Position numbers and translations under genes: made by a program
Source of the DNA: Gorsachius magnificus
Taxonomy: Eukaryota; Chordata; Aves; Pelecaniformes; Ardeidae
Direction: 5' to 3'
DNA: 64,000 nt
Assembly: GCA_034008185.1 (NCBI GenBank)
Contig: CM067082.1
Coordinates: forward strand, 100,559,311 to 100,623,310
Notes under the pieces: generated by a model
Databases searched by the model: none
What the model saw: only the letters and a program-made list of their open reading frames with translations
What the model was told of the DNA's origin: nothing
In this document: one piece after another, positions 11,601 through 23,610 of the stretch
Position numbering within the stretch: position 1 is the stretch's first letter
How the letters are laid out: every line of letters starts with the position of its first letter

Positions 11601-14600
11601 CTTTTGCCATCAAACCTGTGCAGGGTGACCCTTGGGGCATGGAGCGCTTCTTACTGCAACACTAATGGGCCCTTAACTGTAGTGCTTCAGTGAAAGGTTG
11701 GGATAAGAAGCTGAATAAAATTGAGTAGACCACAGGCTGTCTTGCTGTAGACTACCTCAATGGGTTCCTCTCTTCTGAGCATGACTCTGTTGAAAGTAAT
11801 TACTGGTGCTGTGAATAGTTTTTCAAAGAGCCTGTGACTGTTAGGAGCAGAGGTCCTATTTAAGCTAATAAGGCTTCTGCTGGTAGGTTACTTCCAGAAA
11901 TTGGTGGATATTCTCTACCTAAGCAAAATGGCAGAGGAAGGTGGTGACATAGTGAACCTGAAATGTTTTTCTTTAGAACTTCTCAGCTTTGATAAGCCCC
12001 AGTGAATCCAGAAAAAGGTTTTGGCAGCACCTGACCGATGATCCTAGTGGGCTGCTGTAGGAGTCAGCAGTCTTGTGCCTCCTGGATCTTGCTTCTGAGG
12101 GAGTCTCAGCCGAGAGACTATTGCAGGACTAGGAGAACCTGGGTTTTTTGGTATGTGAACGGAAACAAGTTCTGAAAGAATGAAACACCCCTAGAAACAG
12201 TGCTTGATGACCAGCTGTATATGCTTGAGATCTCATAAAGGAGTGATGAGAAGGAAACAATGGGGCTGTTGATCCACAGAATATTGCTGGCTACACAAAT
12301 TGGGGGAAAAAGGGAGAGAAAAATGCAGAGGAAAAAAAAAAAGATAAAATATTGACTGACTTCTCTAGGTTACAGCAATCTTGGGTGTTATACCGAGTAC
12401 AGAATGCTGAGACATAAGTGTTATTTTCAAGTAGGTTGTGTCCTATCAAAATAACTTATTTCATTAGCCCTGTCACTTTAGTGTAAAGTAAAAATGAAGG
12501 TGTGATATGGTATGTCCTGAGTGTTTTGTTTTTGTTTTTTTTTAAATCACATCGATACGTGTGGCTATTCTAGGCTAAAATCATCCCAGGTGTAACTCCT
12601 CTTGACCTCAAGAAAAATTGGTTGCAGCTAATTAGCCTTTCTCTTATTACAGACTTGTATGAAATCTATTTTTACTGACATACTTTGAAAAGAACTATTT
12701 CAATCTGTACAAGTTTGCATTAACTTCCTTCCCCGTGCTTTATGAAAGATACTGAAATCTGATTTCTTCATTTCCAGGGGACAGTTTTTACCACTCTTAC
12801 CATACAAACTGGACAAGTGACAATAGTGAGGTAGTGTAAGGTGAAGACTACCATGATTTTAGTCTATTTTATTCATTTCTGTAGTAAACCAATCTAGAAC
12901 ATGTTCCTTTTGTGTTAGGTACAGTCATCCAGTACTAGTGCTGTCCTAAAGGTGGGAGGGATGAAATGCAGAAGAGATAGCTTGCAAAAGCAGAATGAAG
13001 AATAATATGGCAGAAAACACTGGTAGTTCATGGAAGGATTTATTGCGTTGGGTCTGTTGGGGAGGGGACAAACCCAAACGGCAAGAGAAATTGAAGGTCA
13101 GTAAAGGGGAATAGGCAAGGGGAAAAGGTCTCACAGTAAGTGAAGCTGATATAAGGAGACTGAGTATGGAAAGGCGAGGTGGATGCAGAGGGTTGGGAAT
13201 AGACTATGAGCAAGCACAAGGCTGGAAACATCAGTCAAATCCATCAAAAGTGCTCTGACTGTAGCTGTTCATGCAGCCATTTTTACCAGTGGAAGTTGTA
13301 CGACTTGCCTTGCAAGTCCTTATCCTAATTGTGGAAAATATGTGGGCCCTGCTTTACTCAGAGCTGCATGTTTTTGTGTCCAGGAGGTTCCTATAAGGAA
13401 GACTGGATCCAGTGGGGCCTTACCTTGATAAACCCCATCATACATCCTAAATTCCTGCTTCTATTTCAGTGATGTTTCTAGCTCCTGGTTTGAATCCTGT
13501 TTACAAAAAAAATTGGTAGGGAAGAAATCCAGTTTACATTAGTCTTTAGGGCTACTTTGCAAGTGGTTTCAAACATAAATACATCTTTAACAGAAATGGC
13601 TGTGAGTTGAAACTCTGAAGCTGTCTCTACATTAAGTTTGAAAAGTATGGAGACCGAGGTTTTAGTGGCTGAAAATGGAAGGAGCTTTCTGGAGAGTTAG
13701 TGAAAGTTCCCGAGATTTTGATTCTGCTCTTTAAAATCTCTTTAGTCAGAAATTCAATGACTGACTTATGCCAAGAATTTCAGCAATGTCTAGTGATTGC
13801 AAGTGCTTCTGTTTTTTTGATGTCTCCCTCGTGAAGTACCAGGAAAGGGGCAGAATTATTGCAGTGTTAAGAAATCACCTCTGTGTAATTGTCTCAAGTT
13901 CTGGATCTGAAAATTGTTTCTTGTTTCTGAAAACATTGCCCCTACAAGCTATACTACTGAAATGGTCCAGAATTGTCTTCATGTCCTCACTTGACGGTAG
14001 CATGCTAAATGGCTCTGCGTTGTAGACTACTTCCCCTTCTTAAATGTTGACAATGATGGCTGTAAAGGGCAAGAAGTTAGGCTCTGAAAAAGAAGATTGT
14101 TATTACAAGAATCAGAGTAAAATGGAAGCATTCTACAGCAATCTGATGAAGTTCCCATCAGTGCTGTATTTCTGGGAATGGCAGGTTTGTTTTTAAACAG
14201 CATCTTCAGATTTGCTTATGGAGAAAAACATTACAATAGGTTTTTTCCCTAGGATCCATTTAAACTCTGGCTGGGTGTTCTTATGTCTATGAGTTCACTT
14301 GATAAATGCAGTTGCAGAATTAAAATATTGGTTAATACTGTTCTGCTTGGTTGAAGAGGAAGACTATTACACTTGTGCTTTATGGTAAGCAAACATGTCC
14401 ATAGGTATTTTTTTTAATTCTTACAGTGGTTGTGATACAGCAGCCACTGTACCTTCCTCAAAAGGATTGTGATCTTTTCCCGCAAATAAAGACTTTTTGC
14501 AGAAGTTTTTAATCAAACAGAACATGTTGCACTACTTTAAATATTAGACATTCATGCTACAAAATGTCCTTGGCTGACATAATAGAATAAACTACCAACA

Positions 14601-14707
14601 TCCTTTTGGAACAGGCTGACTGAATCCTGACTTGTGGGATGTGCATTTAATGTTGGATAAGCAGATGGGAAGGAAACATCTACAAGATCAGGCTGCAGAA
14701 ATATCTG
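5683..14707. other. Non-coding stretch with weak exon candidates
   Basis: No repeat family or named gene is visible. Acceptor-like sites with pyrimidine tracts end at 7350 (before ATGGCTGAATTT), 10253 and 12777. Only the 10254-10328 segment also has a reasonable donor and a clean frame. Paired GCATTAAT motifs lie at 7964-7995. Octamer-type ATGCAAAT sites occur near 9421, 10504 and 10770, which is unremarkable in AT-rich DNA. Confidence 0.55.
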
Positions 14708-15330
14708 TCATAGAATCATAGAAACATTTGGTTGGAAAAGGCCTTCAAGATCATAGAGTCCAACTGTACCTGTCCACCACTAAACCATGTCTCTAAGCAC
14801 CTCGTCTACCTGCCTTTTAAACACCTCCAGGGATGGGGACTCGACCACTTCCCTGGGCAGCCTGTTCCAGTGCCTGATAACTCTTTCAGTGAAGAAATTT
14901 TTTCCTAATATCTAAGCCTCCCCTGGCACAACCTGAGACCATTTCCTCTTGTCCTATTGCCTGTTACCTGGGAGAAGAGTACCCCCACCTCGCTACAGCC
15001 TCCTTTCAGGCGGTTGTAGAGGGCAATAAGGTCTCCCCTCAGCCTTCTCTTCTCCAGGCTAAATAGCTCTCGTTCCCTCAGCTGCTCCTCATAAGACCTG
15101 TGCTCCAGACCCGTCACCAGCTTCGTTGCCCTTCTCTGGACACACTCCAGCACCTCAATGTCCTTCTTGTAGTAAGGGGCCCAAAACTGAACACAGTATT
15201 CAGGGTGCAGCCTCACCAATGCCGAGTACAGGGGAAGGATGACATTCCCTGGTCCTTCTGGTCACACTATTTTTGATACAAGCCAGGATGCTCTTGGCCC
15301 GCTTGGCTACCTGTGTACAACTGCTGTCTA
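14708..15330 (-). mobile_element. CR1 LINE, 5'-truncated 3' fragment
   Basis: Read on the minus strand this is the C-terminal part of CR1 ORF2 plus the 3' UTR and terminal octamer repeat. On plus it opens with TCATAGAATCATAGAAAC, the reverse complement of the typical CR1 end. A 104-codon open piece (14905-15219) carries the conserved C-terminal reverse-transcriptase region, including [19 protein letters not shown] and [20 protein letters not shown]. Similarity ends near 15330, where the sequence stops following the expected CR1 order. Indels around 15240-15290 disrupt the frame. It differs clearly at the 3' end from the long CR1 at 22701, so it is probably a different subfamily. It is a dead, 5'-truncated copy. 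Confidence 0.93.
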
Positions 15331-17683
15331 TCAGGAGTACTTCCCTAAATAGACTCTTTCATGGAGCATTCTTTTCAGTGAAGGAATTTGGGGTCTAGTA
15401 TTATGCTGTGCTACCAGCCACTTCTCTATACGCATAGTATCTAGGCATTTTATGACACTTTGTAGATCGTGAACATGGAGGAACTCCAGAAAGAGGAATG
15501 TTGCTCACCCTAGAGATTTCAGCTCTGTATTTTTTGGGGGGGGGGCTATATACTGAGATAGTAGGAAGCATACTTCTACAGCAGCAGTATAATAACTCAA
15601 ATCCAAACTATATTAGATTGTCTTCATGTAAACAGTATTTTCTTACACTACATCTGTTGTGGTAGCTTATCCATAAATTGAGTCTTTTCAAGCTTCCATC
15701 TTTATCAATACCCATTTTACAACAATCAAAGTGGCTATTGGATTTTAAATAGCATCTTGAATGTGAGGCAACTTTCCTGTCAAGGTCAGCCTACTATTTG
15801 GTGAAAATGCTGCTAATGAATGGATTGTTAGCACCTGGAGGTGACTGCGAATTACAAAATATCTCATCTTCCGGAGTAATCAAGTAAGGAAAGGTGCTAA
15901 TTTGTATCATGAATTTCAGAGTCTTCTGTCTCTGAAAGCCACGTGCTCCCATGCATTTTATGTTCCATATGCTTTTGTCTGCAGTATAATTGGTGACTGA
16001 TGTTTTGAATGTCTCCTGTTGAGGTCCAAGAGCTGTGTATAAAGTTAAATAAGATATAAATACAAGAGGCGATGCAAAGCTCAGGTAAATATATTGAAGG
16101 GAATGTACCGGATTAGTTGGGACAATTTGAATGTCTCAGAGTGTAGAAAAGGGTGTTGTAGTTTAATAACAGGAGGGAAATAACCTGACTTTCCCTGGTG
16201 CCATTCTTATTTCTCCATGATTGATACCTTTTCATCCATTGTCTTTAGTGTTTGAACTCACCTTGTGCTCCTAGAATTATTGGTATGTACACCCATTCAC
16301 TTGCCCTCTTACCTGTTAGCAATGGACTTGCCTTGTTGGCATATGGTGTGCTTTTTTGTCACCTTTTATTTTCATTTCTAGCTGAACTTACTTATAATAT
16401 ATCTCAAATTTGTACTAGACCCAGAATTGGCAGCTGGCATAAAACTTAAGTGAAGTTAGAGCAGCTACTATTAATAAATAGGAAAATGTTCATAAAAATG
16501 GTGATTGGGATGTCGCATGGACTTGTATGCTTTATTGCACTTTCCAGCAGGCATCCAGAGTAGCAGTAACTCTTACCGTGGGTTTCAGCAAGTGCTCTGT
16601 TCTCCTCTGAGTAATATTAGGCTCCTGGTAAGTCAGCAATGAAGTTCATTTTTCTACACTTGAATCAAAACAGGAATATAATTTCTAGTTTGTATTTAGT
16701 AACTTAAATTTGCTGTTCTGTGCCACTCAATTTAGATTGAAACAACATTTCCATACAGTGGTGTGCCTGTTGTTGGACTGCATGCAGTGAGTTAATGTCC
16801 TTCAACTACAGGAGTCTGAGAGAAGTTCTTTCAAGTCTTCCTGAGGGTGGGGAATCTACGATATACTTTAGGACAAGAAAATCTGGCCCTGATTAGGGCT
16901 GGCTAGCACCATGCTTCAAGCTTGGAAATGAAGCTATCTGGATCTTAGGACATGCAGTAGTTTGCACTAGCACAGATTTTGGGAATAGAGTTTTTCTAGA
17001 CCAAGCTTTGCGATGACTCAGGTATAAGCTTGACCTCTACCAGATTTTCAGTGGTGAACTGGAGGTTTACATTTATCTTCATAAAACTAAGCTTAAAATT
17101 CCAAAGATAGGGTAAAATTCTCCCATTTGTTTCACATATATTGTTACTGCCTTTCTGGCTCAGTATCAGGGCTCTTGAGAGGTAGCCTAGCTGTGTGGTC
17201 ACTTTGAAAAGTAGGTCTCACTGATTTTTGTGAATGTTTAGGCATTTATTGGCAAAGCTAAGAACAGAGTTGAACTTTTAGGCCTTTTGCACAGTTCAAG
17301 TTCCCTCACCATAGTAATAGCTGTGATAGAATGAGGCCTTTAGATAAAATTTGAGACATACTAGGCTGCAGGTTTTTTTGTTTATTTTAATTCTCTGAAA
17401 ATCTGGCAACAGGAAATTTTGAGATCTAAAAGGAATTTTTGTTTGTTTAATGGATTTGAAATTTTGTTTGAAAAAGTAAAAAAATGAGTAATTAATATCC
17501 TCTTCTGATTCTTTGAAAAGCTAAACCCTGCTGAGCTGAAGTTCAAAGTAACAGAAAAATAGAGAATTACTTTGAAGTTCTAGTGAAAAAGCATAACAGA
17601 TGATTACAGCACAAGAAAAAAAAAAGTGAGGTTATTACAGTGCTTTTTTCTGTTGAGCTGGGATACAAATCTCATTAGGGGAG
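15331..17683. other. Non-coding stretch between CR1 fragment and LTR
   Basis: A run of 10 G lies at 15536-15545. No gene or repeat family is recognised otherwise. One segment, 16548-16627, sits between a tandem CAGCAG acceptor and a GTAAGT donor and is open in one phase; see findings. Confidence 0.55.
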
Positions 17684-18887
17684 TGTCGCGAATCCTGATT
17701 TAGGATCCTGCCAACTATGCCAATTTGTTGTGAAAGAGTGGAATGCATCTCACTCAAAAGAGGGAAGCAGCAGTATGTTTTACCGAGGTAAAATAATAAT
17801 TTGATAGAATTCAGTGAATTCGATGGAATTTAACAGGGGTTTGCCAAGGTTCAATAAGTTTGAAGGCAAGGTTCACCTTATTAATTACTTCATGGAAGAA
17901 ACATACAAAGGAAAATTGAGTTAGAATTGAGTTAGAATGATTCACACAGAGACGGGAGATGAAAAAGGTAAGGAAGACCCTCCCATTGAGTCACGAGGTT
18001 CAGAGTGGACCCCCTTGCTTTCTGAACTCCTGATGGAGCTTAGGTGCGGCTAGGTCTTGGACTTGGACAACGGTTTATGTCTAATGGAATTATCTGTACA
18101 AAGTTTGTAGTAATTAATATTTAATAGCTCTATGGGTTAGTAATGTTTCATTAGTATTAATTCAGCATGCTATCAGTCTCTTACCAAAGATCTGCCGTTG
18201 GTAAAAGGTCTCTCTGCCTCCAGGAGCAACGGTGAGAGGCGTCCCAGCTCACGGGGGGATCACCGCCACGCAGCCATGCTGCCTGGCAGGGAGAGCTCAC
18301 GGGCGGCTCACCTAGGCTGTCGTATTTATGGAATAAAGTGGTTGGCTTGCAGTGAAATTACATGCGATGTGAAAGGTTCGCAGGAGACTCCTTGTACCCA
18401 GAACTAACTTTGTTCCTTGGTAGGTGAGTCTTGGAAAAGCCACCTGCTATTCGGGTGTTAATCGCATGGTCAGTGTTCCAAGCTCAGGTGCATCAATGCT
18501 CACTGTGTCACTCCCCTCCTTTGTGGGTTTTTAGGGAACAGACTGGAACTAGAGGGATTCATGGCCCGGCTACGGCTCAGGCCTTTGCCTCTTCCGGAGC
18601 CTGCACCAAATTACCGCTAGTTTTGTTAAGGGTTGAGTGCATTCATCACAGAGAGTTCTATTGTCACAAGATTTGCTATATAGAAGCCTTTGATAGCATC
18701 GTACTATATATCTGGTTACGGTGATGTTTCCCAGAGGACAGTCGAATGAATGAGCTTTGGAAAATATTGTCAGGAGGATGCTTTAGAGCACCCCAAGCAG
18801 AAAGGGAAGCCTAAGACAATAGAAAGGATGATTAATAGCTCATTTTGTTAGTGATTCAACAGAGAAATGGTCCTGGGAATGAACCCA
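17684..18887 (+). mobile_element. Probable solo LTR of an endogenous retrovirus (ERVL-like)
   Basis: The block starts TGTCGCGAATCC and ends AATGAACCCA, so it has TG...CA ends. It is flanked by the same five bases, GGGAG, on both sides (17679-17683 and 18888-18892). A 5-bp target duplication is the ERVL habit. The inside has no long ORF, a polyadenylation-type AATAAA at 18332-18337, and a GC-richer, CpG-containing section around 18200-18310. A local 11-bp tandem duplication, TTGAGTTAGAA, lies near 17913-17940. The length, 1204 bases, is long for an LTR, and the AATAAA leaves an unusually long U5. The right end could therefore be wrong, with the true LTR shorter. The family is not named; orientation is inferred from AATAAA. 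Confidence 0.5.
18332..18337 (+). promoter_or_regulatory. Polyadenylation signal in the LTR-like block
   Basis: AATAAA in the GTATTTATGGAATAAAGTGG context, placed where an LTR U3/R region would carry its 3'-end signal. It supports plus-strand orientation of the block. Confidence 0.4.
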
Positions 18888-19237
18888 GGGAGCAGGGGTG
18901 AATGCATGAGGTTAGCATAAGTAAGACCTGTGACAGAATGAGCAGGTTCTTAATCCCATAAAAGGAACACTTGGATTTTCACTGCCTCGAGCTACACAGT
19001 GAGAAGTGTTTAAAAAGATTGTTTCTCTGGGAGTCACTACAGGGCAAAAGTATTATTTTTATAGCTAGAGCTTAGCATGAATCCACTATTAGGGTGAAGA
19101 TGTAAGGTCTTGTAAAAGATGGATGTTATCTGGGGTTGCTGATGTCAGGGTCTTCTCACTGGCTGTGGTGGCCTCTGAATCAAACCATTGTGTTATAGTC
19201 TTCCTTTTACTCCAAGGCTGCCTTAGGGCAGACAGAC

Positions 19238-19281
<44 letters not shown>
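19238..19281. repeat. Poly(T)18 directly followed by poly(A)26
   Basis: Eighteen T are followed without a break by 26 A, giving a 36-bp self-complementary core. It could be two retroposon tails joined head to head, or an expanded AT palindrome. Length is likely polymorphic and hard to sequence. Confidence 0.9.
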
Positions 19282-19286
<5 letters not shown>

Positions 19287-20435
19287 CTCATACAGGTACA
19301 AACACCTCACCATTAATCTTGGTCCAGTGGTTATTTCAAATGGTGATTGCTTTTTAAAAGTGGATCTTCTCTTTTCAATTTACCTAAATCTAGTTATGTT
19401 TCTAGCCTTTGAATTTTAAGAGTTTTGATTACTTTATTACCATGTTTGTAATGATGAGTAATTCAGCCAGTGAACAGTTTAACTTTTCTGTAAAAAGTTG
19501 AGACTATGCTAGTATTTATTGGTTACTTGGCTGATGGAGTGTGCATCCTTCGCTGTATTCAGTGCCTGAAGGGACATCAGTAGTTTGAGAATATGGATGT
19601 TGGATTGCGTGTTTTCTCATCTAAATGGATTACATGCTGTCTTGTGCTCACCCATACTATCAAGTATTAAAATTGAATTTAAAAGTCATGTAAGTCAGAA
19701 AATAGCTAACGTTTCTGCTCTACTCATCTCTGTACAAAAGTACAGGTAGGCTATTTTGTTAGATATTTGGCATTACATAAATGTATTACTAAAAATAGTA
19801 TGTGCGTTTACATTTTGAAAACAGCATAGTGACATTTTTGTTTTAATGTGGAATTGGTTAGATAGCTTGCCACACAACATACCATATAAGTTATAAAATG
19901 ATTGATGGACTTGCATCAAAGACAGCTTTCTGGTTTTGTTAACTACCTTCTATAGCATCACTACTTTTAAGCTTCTCTAGCATATTTTGGTGTTACGTTA
20001 TTCAAAGTGTTGTCTGTGTGAGACGCATGCAGATGTGTTTTGTTTGAGTTTGGGATCATGGGTGTTGTTTATTCCTAGGCAAAGACCAGAGATTTTCAAG
20101 AGTTAATGGAGGTCTGGGCTCCTCACTTTCTGTACCTAGTTGGAGACACTAAGAGTCTGAGTAAGAAGAAAATAGCTCTTACTGATGCCAAGTAAACAGT
20201 TAAGCCTGATGACTTCACTGGGATCATTCTTAAGCTTTGCATACTGGCAGTAAGTGATCAGGTGCTTTACTGGATTTGGCATGAACTGCATCTTGTTGGG
20301 ATGAGCCAAAGGAGCTATGTACGGTGTTAATTATATTATCTGAGCATGACAAATTATAAAAATTATTTGAGGACTTTCTGAATTTATTTTAGTTTGTTTC
20401 CTCTGCCATGAACATGTTAATATATGGGATACAGC

Positions 20436-20462
20436 ATGGATGTTCAGCTGTTGAACATCCAT
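20436..20462. other. Perfect 11-bp inverted repeat (hairpin)
   Basis: ATGGATGTTCA and TGAACATCCAT are exact reverse complements separated by the 5-base loop GCTGT. There is no T-run after it and no known family. It could be structural, a dimeric protein-binding site, or chance. Confidence 0.6.
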
Positions 20463-22750
20463 ATTGAACAGTTCCATATTAGAACTTTGCAGTATTGGTT
20501 GGGTTTTTTGTCTTGTTTATTTCTGATTGCACCACAGATTTGCCTATGTAAACGGATGAATATTCACATATTTACACCAGCCAAAACCTGCACATAAAAA
20601 TGGAACAAGTATTGTGGCTATTACACCTTTTTTTCTCACAAGTTAATAATTCTTTATCTAATACACTGAGGAGACAACGGTGATATACAGCAGCCTGACT
20701 TCAGTTTCATTGACAGTGAATCACATTTGAGCGGAAAGGAAAAAAATTGTCATAGGTTTCTTGTTCTGGAAGATTCCATTGACCTCAGAAATAGCAGGGA
20801 CAACCTATAATTTTTAGAAGTGTTTATTATCATCTTCCGTTGTTGGAAGCTTTATGACTAGGAGCCTGATGTAGAGGCTGTTGATATCAATATTCCTTCA
20901 GTTACTTTGAATTCATTTGGCTCAGACCTTCATAAAATTCTTTCTTTAGAGAGGGCCTGCTCCTGTTTTCACTGAAATAAAGTTTAGCATTAACTCAGAT
21001 GTCCTGGATTAGGTGTTACCACAAGAATGAATGTTACTTTAATGTGAGCTGCATTAGCACTGAAGTCATTCAGTGCTGTAGAGTAGGAATATTGTTCTGT
21101 TGGAATTTCTTTTGAAAAATCCCAACTCCTTTGAACCTCAGACCCTTGCTGCTTATGTTGAGAGCCCAGGGTCTGGCTCCTTGGGACTTCTGTTCCTGGC
21201 ATCATGAGTTCTTCAGCGAGCAACTAAGTTTTTGCTTGTGTCTGAACATGCACTTGTCTGTCACCCTTCATAACGTTACCTGCATCAAGCACTTTGCATT
21301 AGCTCCTAGCTTCCAGTAGCCCATAGTGGTATCTTGGTGTCTGTGAGGTGTCATAAGCTATGAATAATCGATAGTCAGGTTAGACTGGATGGTAAAGTCT
21401 AGAACATCATTCTTGAAATGTGTTTTGTTTGAGGAGGAACAGAGAAAGAGACTGATTTGACTGCAAATCTTTGAAGAGGCCCTAAGTACGTTGAAGTGAA
21501 AGAACTGGAGAGGCTCAGAGGGCATCTAGGCTGTGCTATTGGCAACATAAGTGGCCAACGTGCTTTCACAATGTCTTAAAATTAATTTGGGGCTATGCCA
21601 ATTCTGCACTTTAATAATCTTAAGATTTTTACAAAGAATATTGAGTAAGTTATTTACCCTGTGAAACGATATGGTTCAACAAAATAACGCAAGTCATGTT
21701 TAATATACAGTTAAGGTGGGTAAAACTGCTTTGGAGTCCATTGAGGTATAAAGCAAAAGTGCTACAAGTGCAGTATCTGGCTCAGGTAATTCCAAAAGTA
21801 AGAGGCTTTGATTATCTTTCGGTTTTGGATGCTCAAACTGACATCCTAAATGGTCTCTGGCTTTAAGGGGACAATGACCCTCCCTCTAAAATACATCCCA
21901 ACCTTCCCTTTTATCCACCTAGGACTGGAAGAGGAACTGAGCACTGAGCAACTGAGGCATGCAGTCATGCAGCATCTTTTAACAGCTTGGCCTATGTTTC
22001 ATCTTGATTTAAAACCACTGAAAACATGGCATGTTTGAACAGCCCACTTACTGTCTTGACAGCTAATCCAAGATAAAGGGAATGAGAATTACACCTTCTG
22101 TTCCTAGGAGGATAAATATTATGTCCCTTATTTCTCAGGCAGAGCATGACTGCGAACAAACCCTTATAAAGCAGCAGTGCGTATACTCTCACGCTCTGTA
22201 AAATCCAGAAATTGAAGAATTTTAGAAGTTGTGAGAAGAATTTTCTAGGTAAGCCTACATTGCAGAAGAAGTATTGAAATGATCTGTCTCTAATTTTCAT
22301 AGTTATTTTTTCCTACCCCAGTTTAAATAAACGTTGCTCCTGTTCTTTCCAGGTGATAATGAGGTGAATGATGGAATTGGTGTTAATTTCATAAGGTGCG
22401 GAAAATCATGTCCTCTCTGAAAGATGCTGCATTTGAAGGAGCCTCTGTGGTCATTCAGACTTAGACCTTTTCAATGCTGAAAAGGTGTGAAGTGATTACA
22501 GATCTGGAATGTGATTTTTGATGAGTTTTCTAGAGAAAGTGGTTAATATCAGCAAAACGTCCTCAAGAAGTCACAGTATTTCGTCACTGCCAAATGAGTT
22601 GACCCAAGTGTGACATACATCATTGTGTCAACTCTGTTTAGCTGAGCTATGTAATCATTTTGACAAATGTACGCAAGGCTGTTATGTAATACATAGTAGG
22701 ATCATAGAATTGTAGAAAGTTTTGGGTTGGAAGGGACCCCTAGAGGTCAT

Positions 22751-23610
22751 CTAGTCCAACCCCCCTGCAGTGAGCAGGGACACTGCTAACTGGATCAGGT
22801 TGCTCAGAGCCCTGTCCAACCTGGCCTTGAATGTTTCCAGGGATGGGGCCTTCACTACCTCTCTGGGCAACCTGTTCCAGTGTTTCACCACACTCATTGT
22901 AAAGAATTTCTTCCTTATATCTAGTCTAAACCTACCCTGGTTTAGTTTAAAACCATTACCCCTTGTCCTGTCACAGCTGGCCCTACTAAAAAGATTTTCC
23001 CCATCTTTCCTATAGGCCCCCTTTAGGTACCGAAAGGCCGCAATCAGGTCTCCCCGCAGCCTTCTTTTCTCCAGGCTGAACAACCCCAACTCCCTCAGCC
23101 TGTCCTCATAAGAGTGGTGCTCCAGCCCTCGGATCATTTTAGTAGCCCTCCTCTGGACCCGCTCCAACAGTTCCATGTCCTTCTTGTGCTGAGGGCTCCA
23201 GAGCTGGACACAGTGCTCCAGGTGAGGTCTCACCAGAGCAGAGTAGAGGGGCAGAATCACCTCCCTCGACCTGCTGGCCACGCTTCTCCTGATGCAGCCC
23301 AGGGTACGGTTGGCCTTCTGGGCTGCCAGCGCACATTGCCGGCTCATGTCCAGCTTTTCATCCACCAGCCCCTCCAAGTCCGTCTCGGCAGGGCTGCTCT
23401 TGATCCTTTCTTCCCCCAGCCTGTATTGATACTGGGGGTTACCCCGACCCAGGTGCATGACCGTGCACTTGGCCTTGTTGAACCTCATGAGGTTCACACA
23501 GGCCCACCTCTCCAGCCTGTCCAGGTCTCCTTGGATGACATCCCGTCCTTCTGGTGTGTCAACCGCACCACTCAGTTTGGTGTCGTCTGCAAACTTGCTG
23601 AGGGTGCACT
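22751..23610 (-). pseudogene. CR1 ORF2, C-terminal reverse-transcriptase part (shifted frame)
   Basis: This continues ORF2 in another frame after the small deletion. The catalytic FADD motif (the YxDD counterpart) is encoded at 23593-23582. The frame is then open without a stop to 22751. Conserved CR1 C-terminal blocks include [75 protein letters not shown] and [20 protein letters not shown]. It ends in LLTAGGLD and a stop, the usual end of this subfamily. The first ATG in this frame, at 23497, is internal and not a real start. About 50 bases of 3' UTR follow to the element end. Confidence 0.93.

Larger units (their letters stand above)
18893..22700. other. Non-coding stretch with T18A26 block and a hairpin
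   Basis: No gene recognised. It contains the T/A block at 19238-19281 and a perfect 11-bp hairpin at 20436-20462. It also holds a 39-codon open segment after an acceptor-like site at 20078. The remaining ORFs are under 105 codons and unremarkable. Confidence 0.55.

Noticed and set aside
12778..12830. 53-base segment after CTTCATTTCCAG
   Set aside because: Good acceptor but a weak donor (GTAGTG), and two phases are open, so coding cannot be argued.
12826..12845. GTGAGGTAGTGTAAGG resembling let-7
   Set aside because: The match breaks after the first ten bases and no hairpin precursor surrounds it.
21370..21400. GGTTAGACTGGATGGTAAAG resembling a CR1 3' end on plus
   Set aside because: Too short and imperfect. 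The terminal octamer repeats and flanking CR1 sequence are absent.
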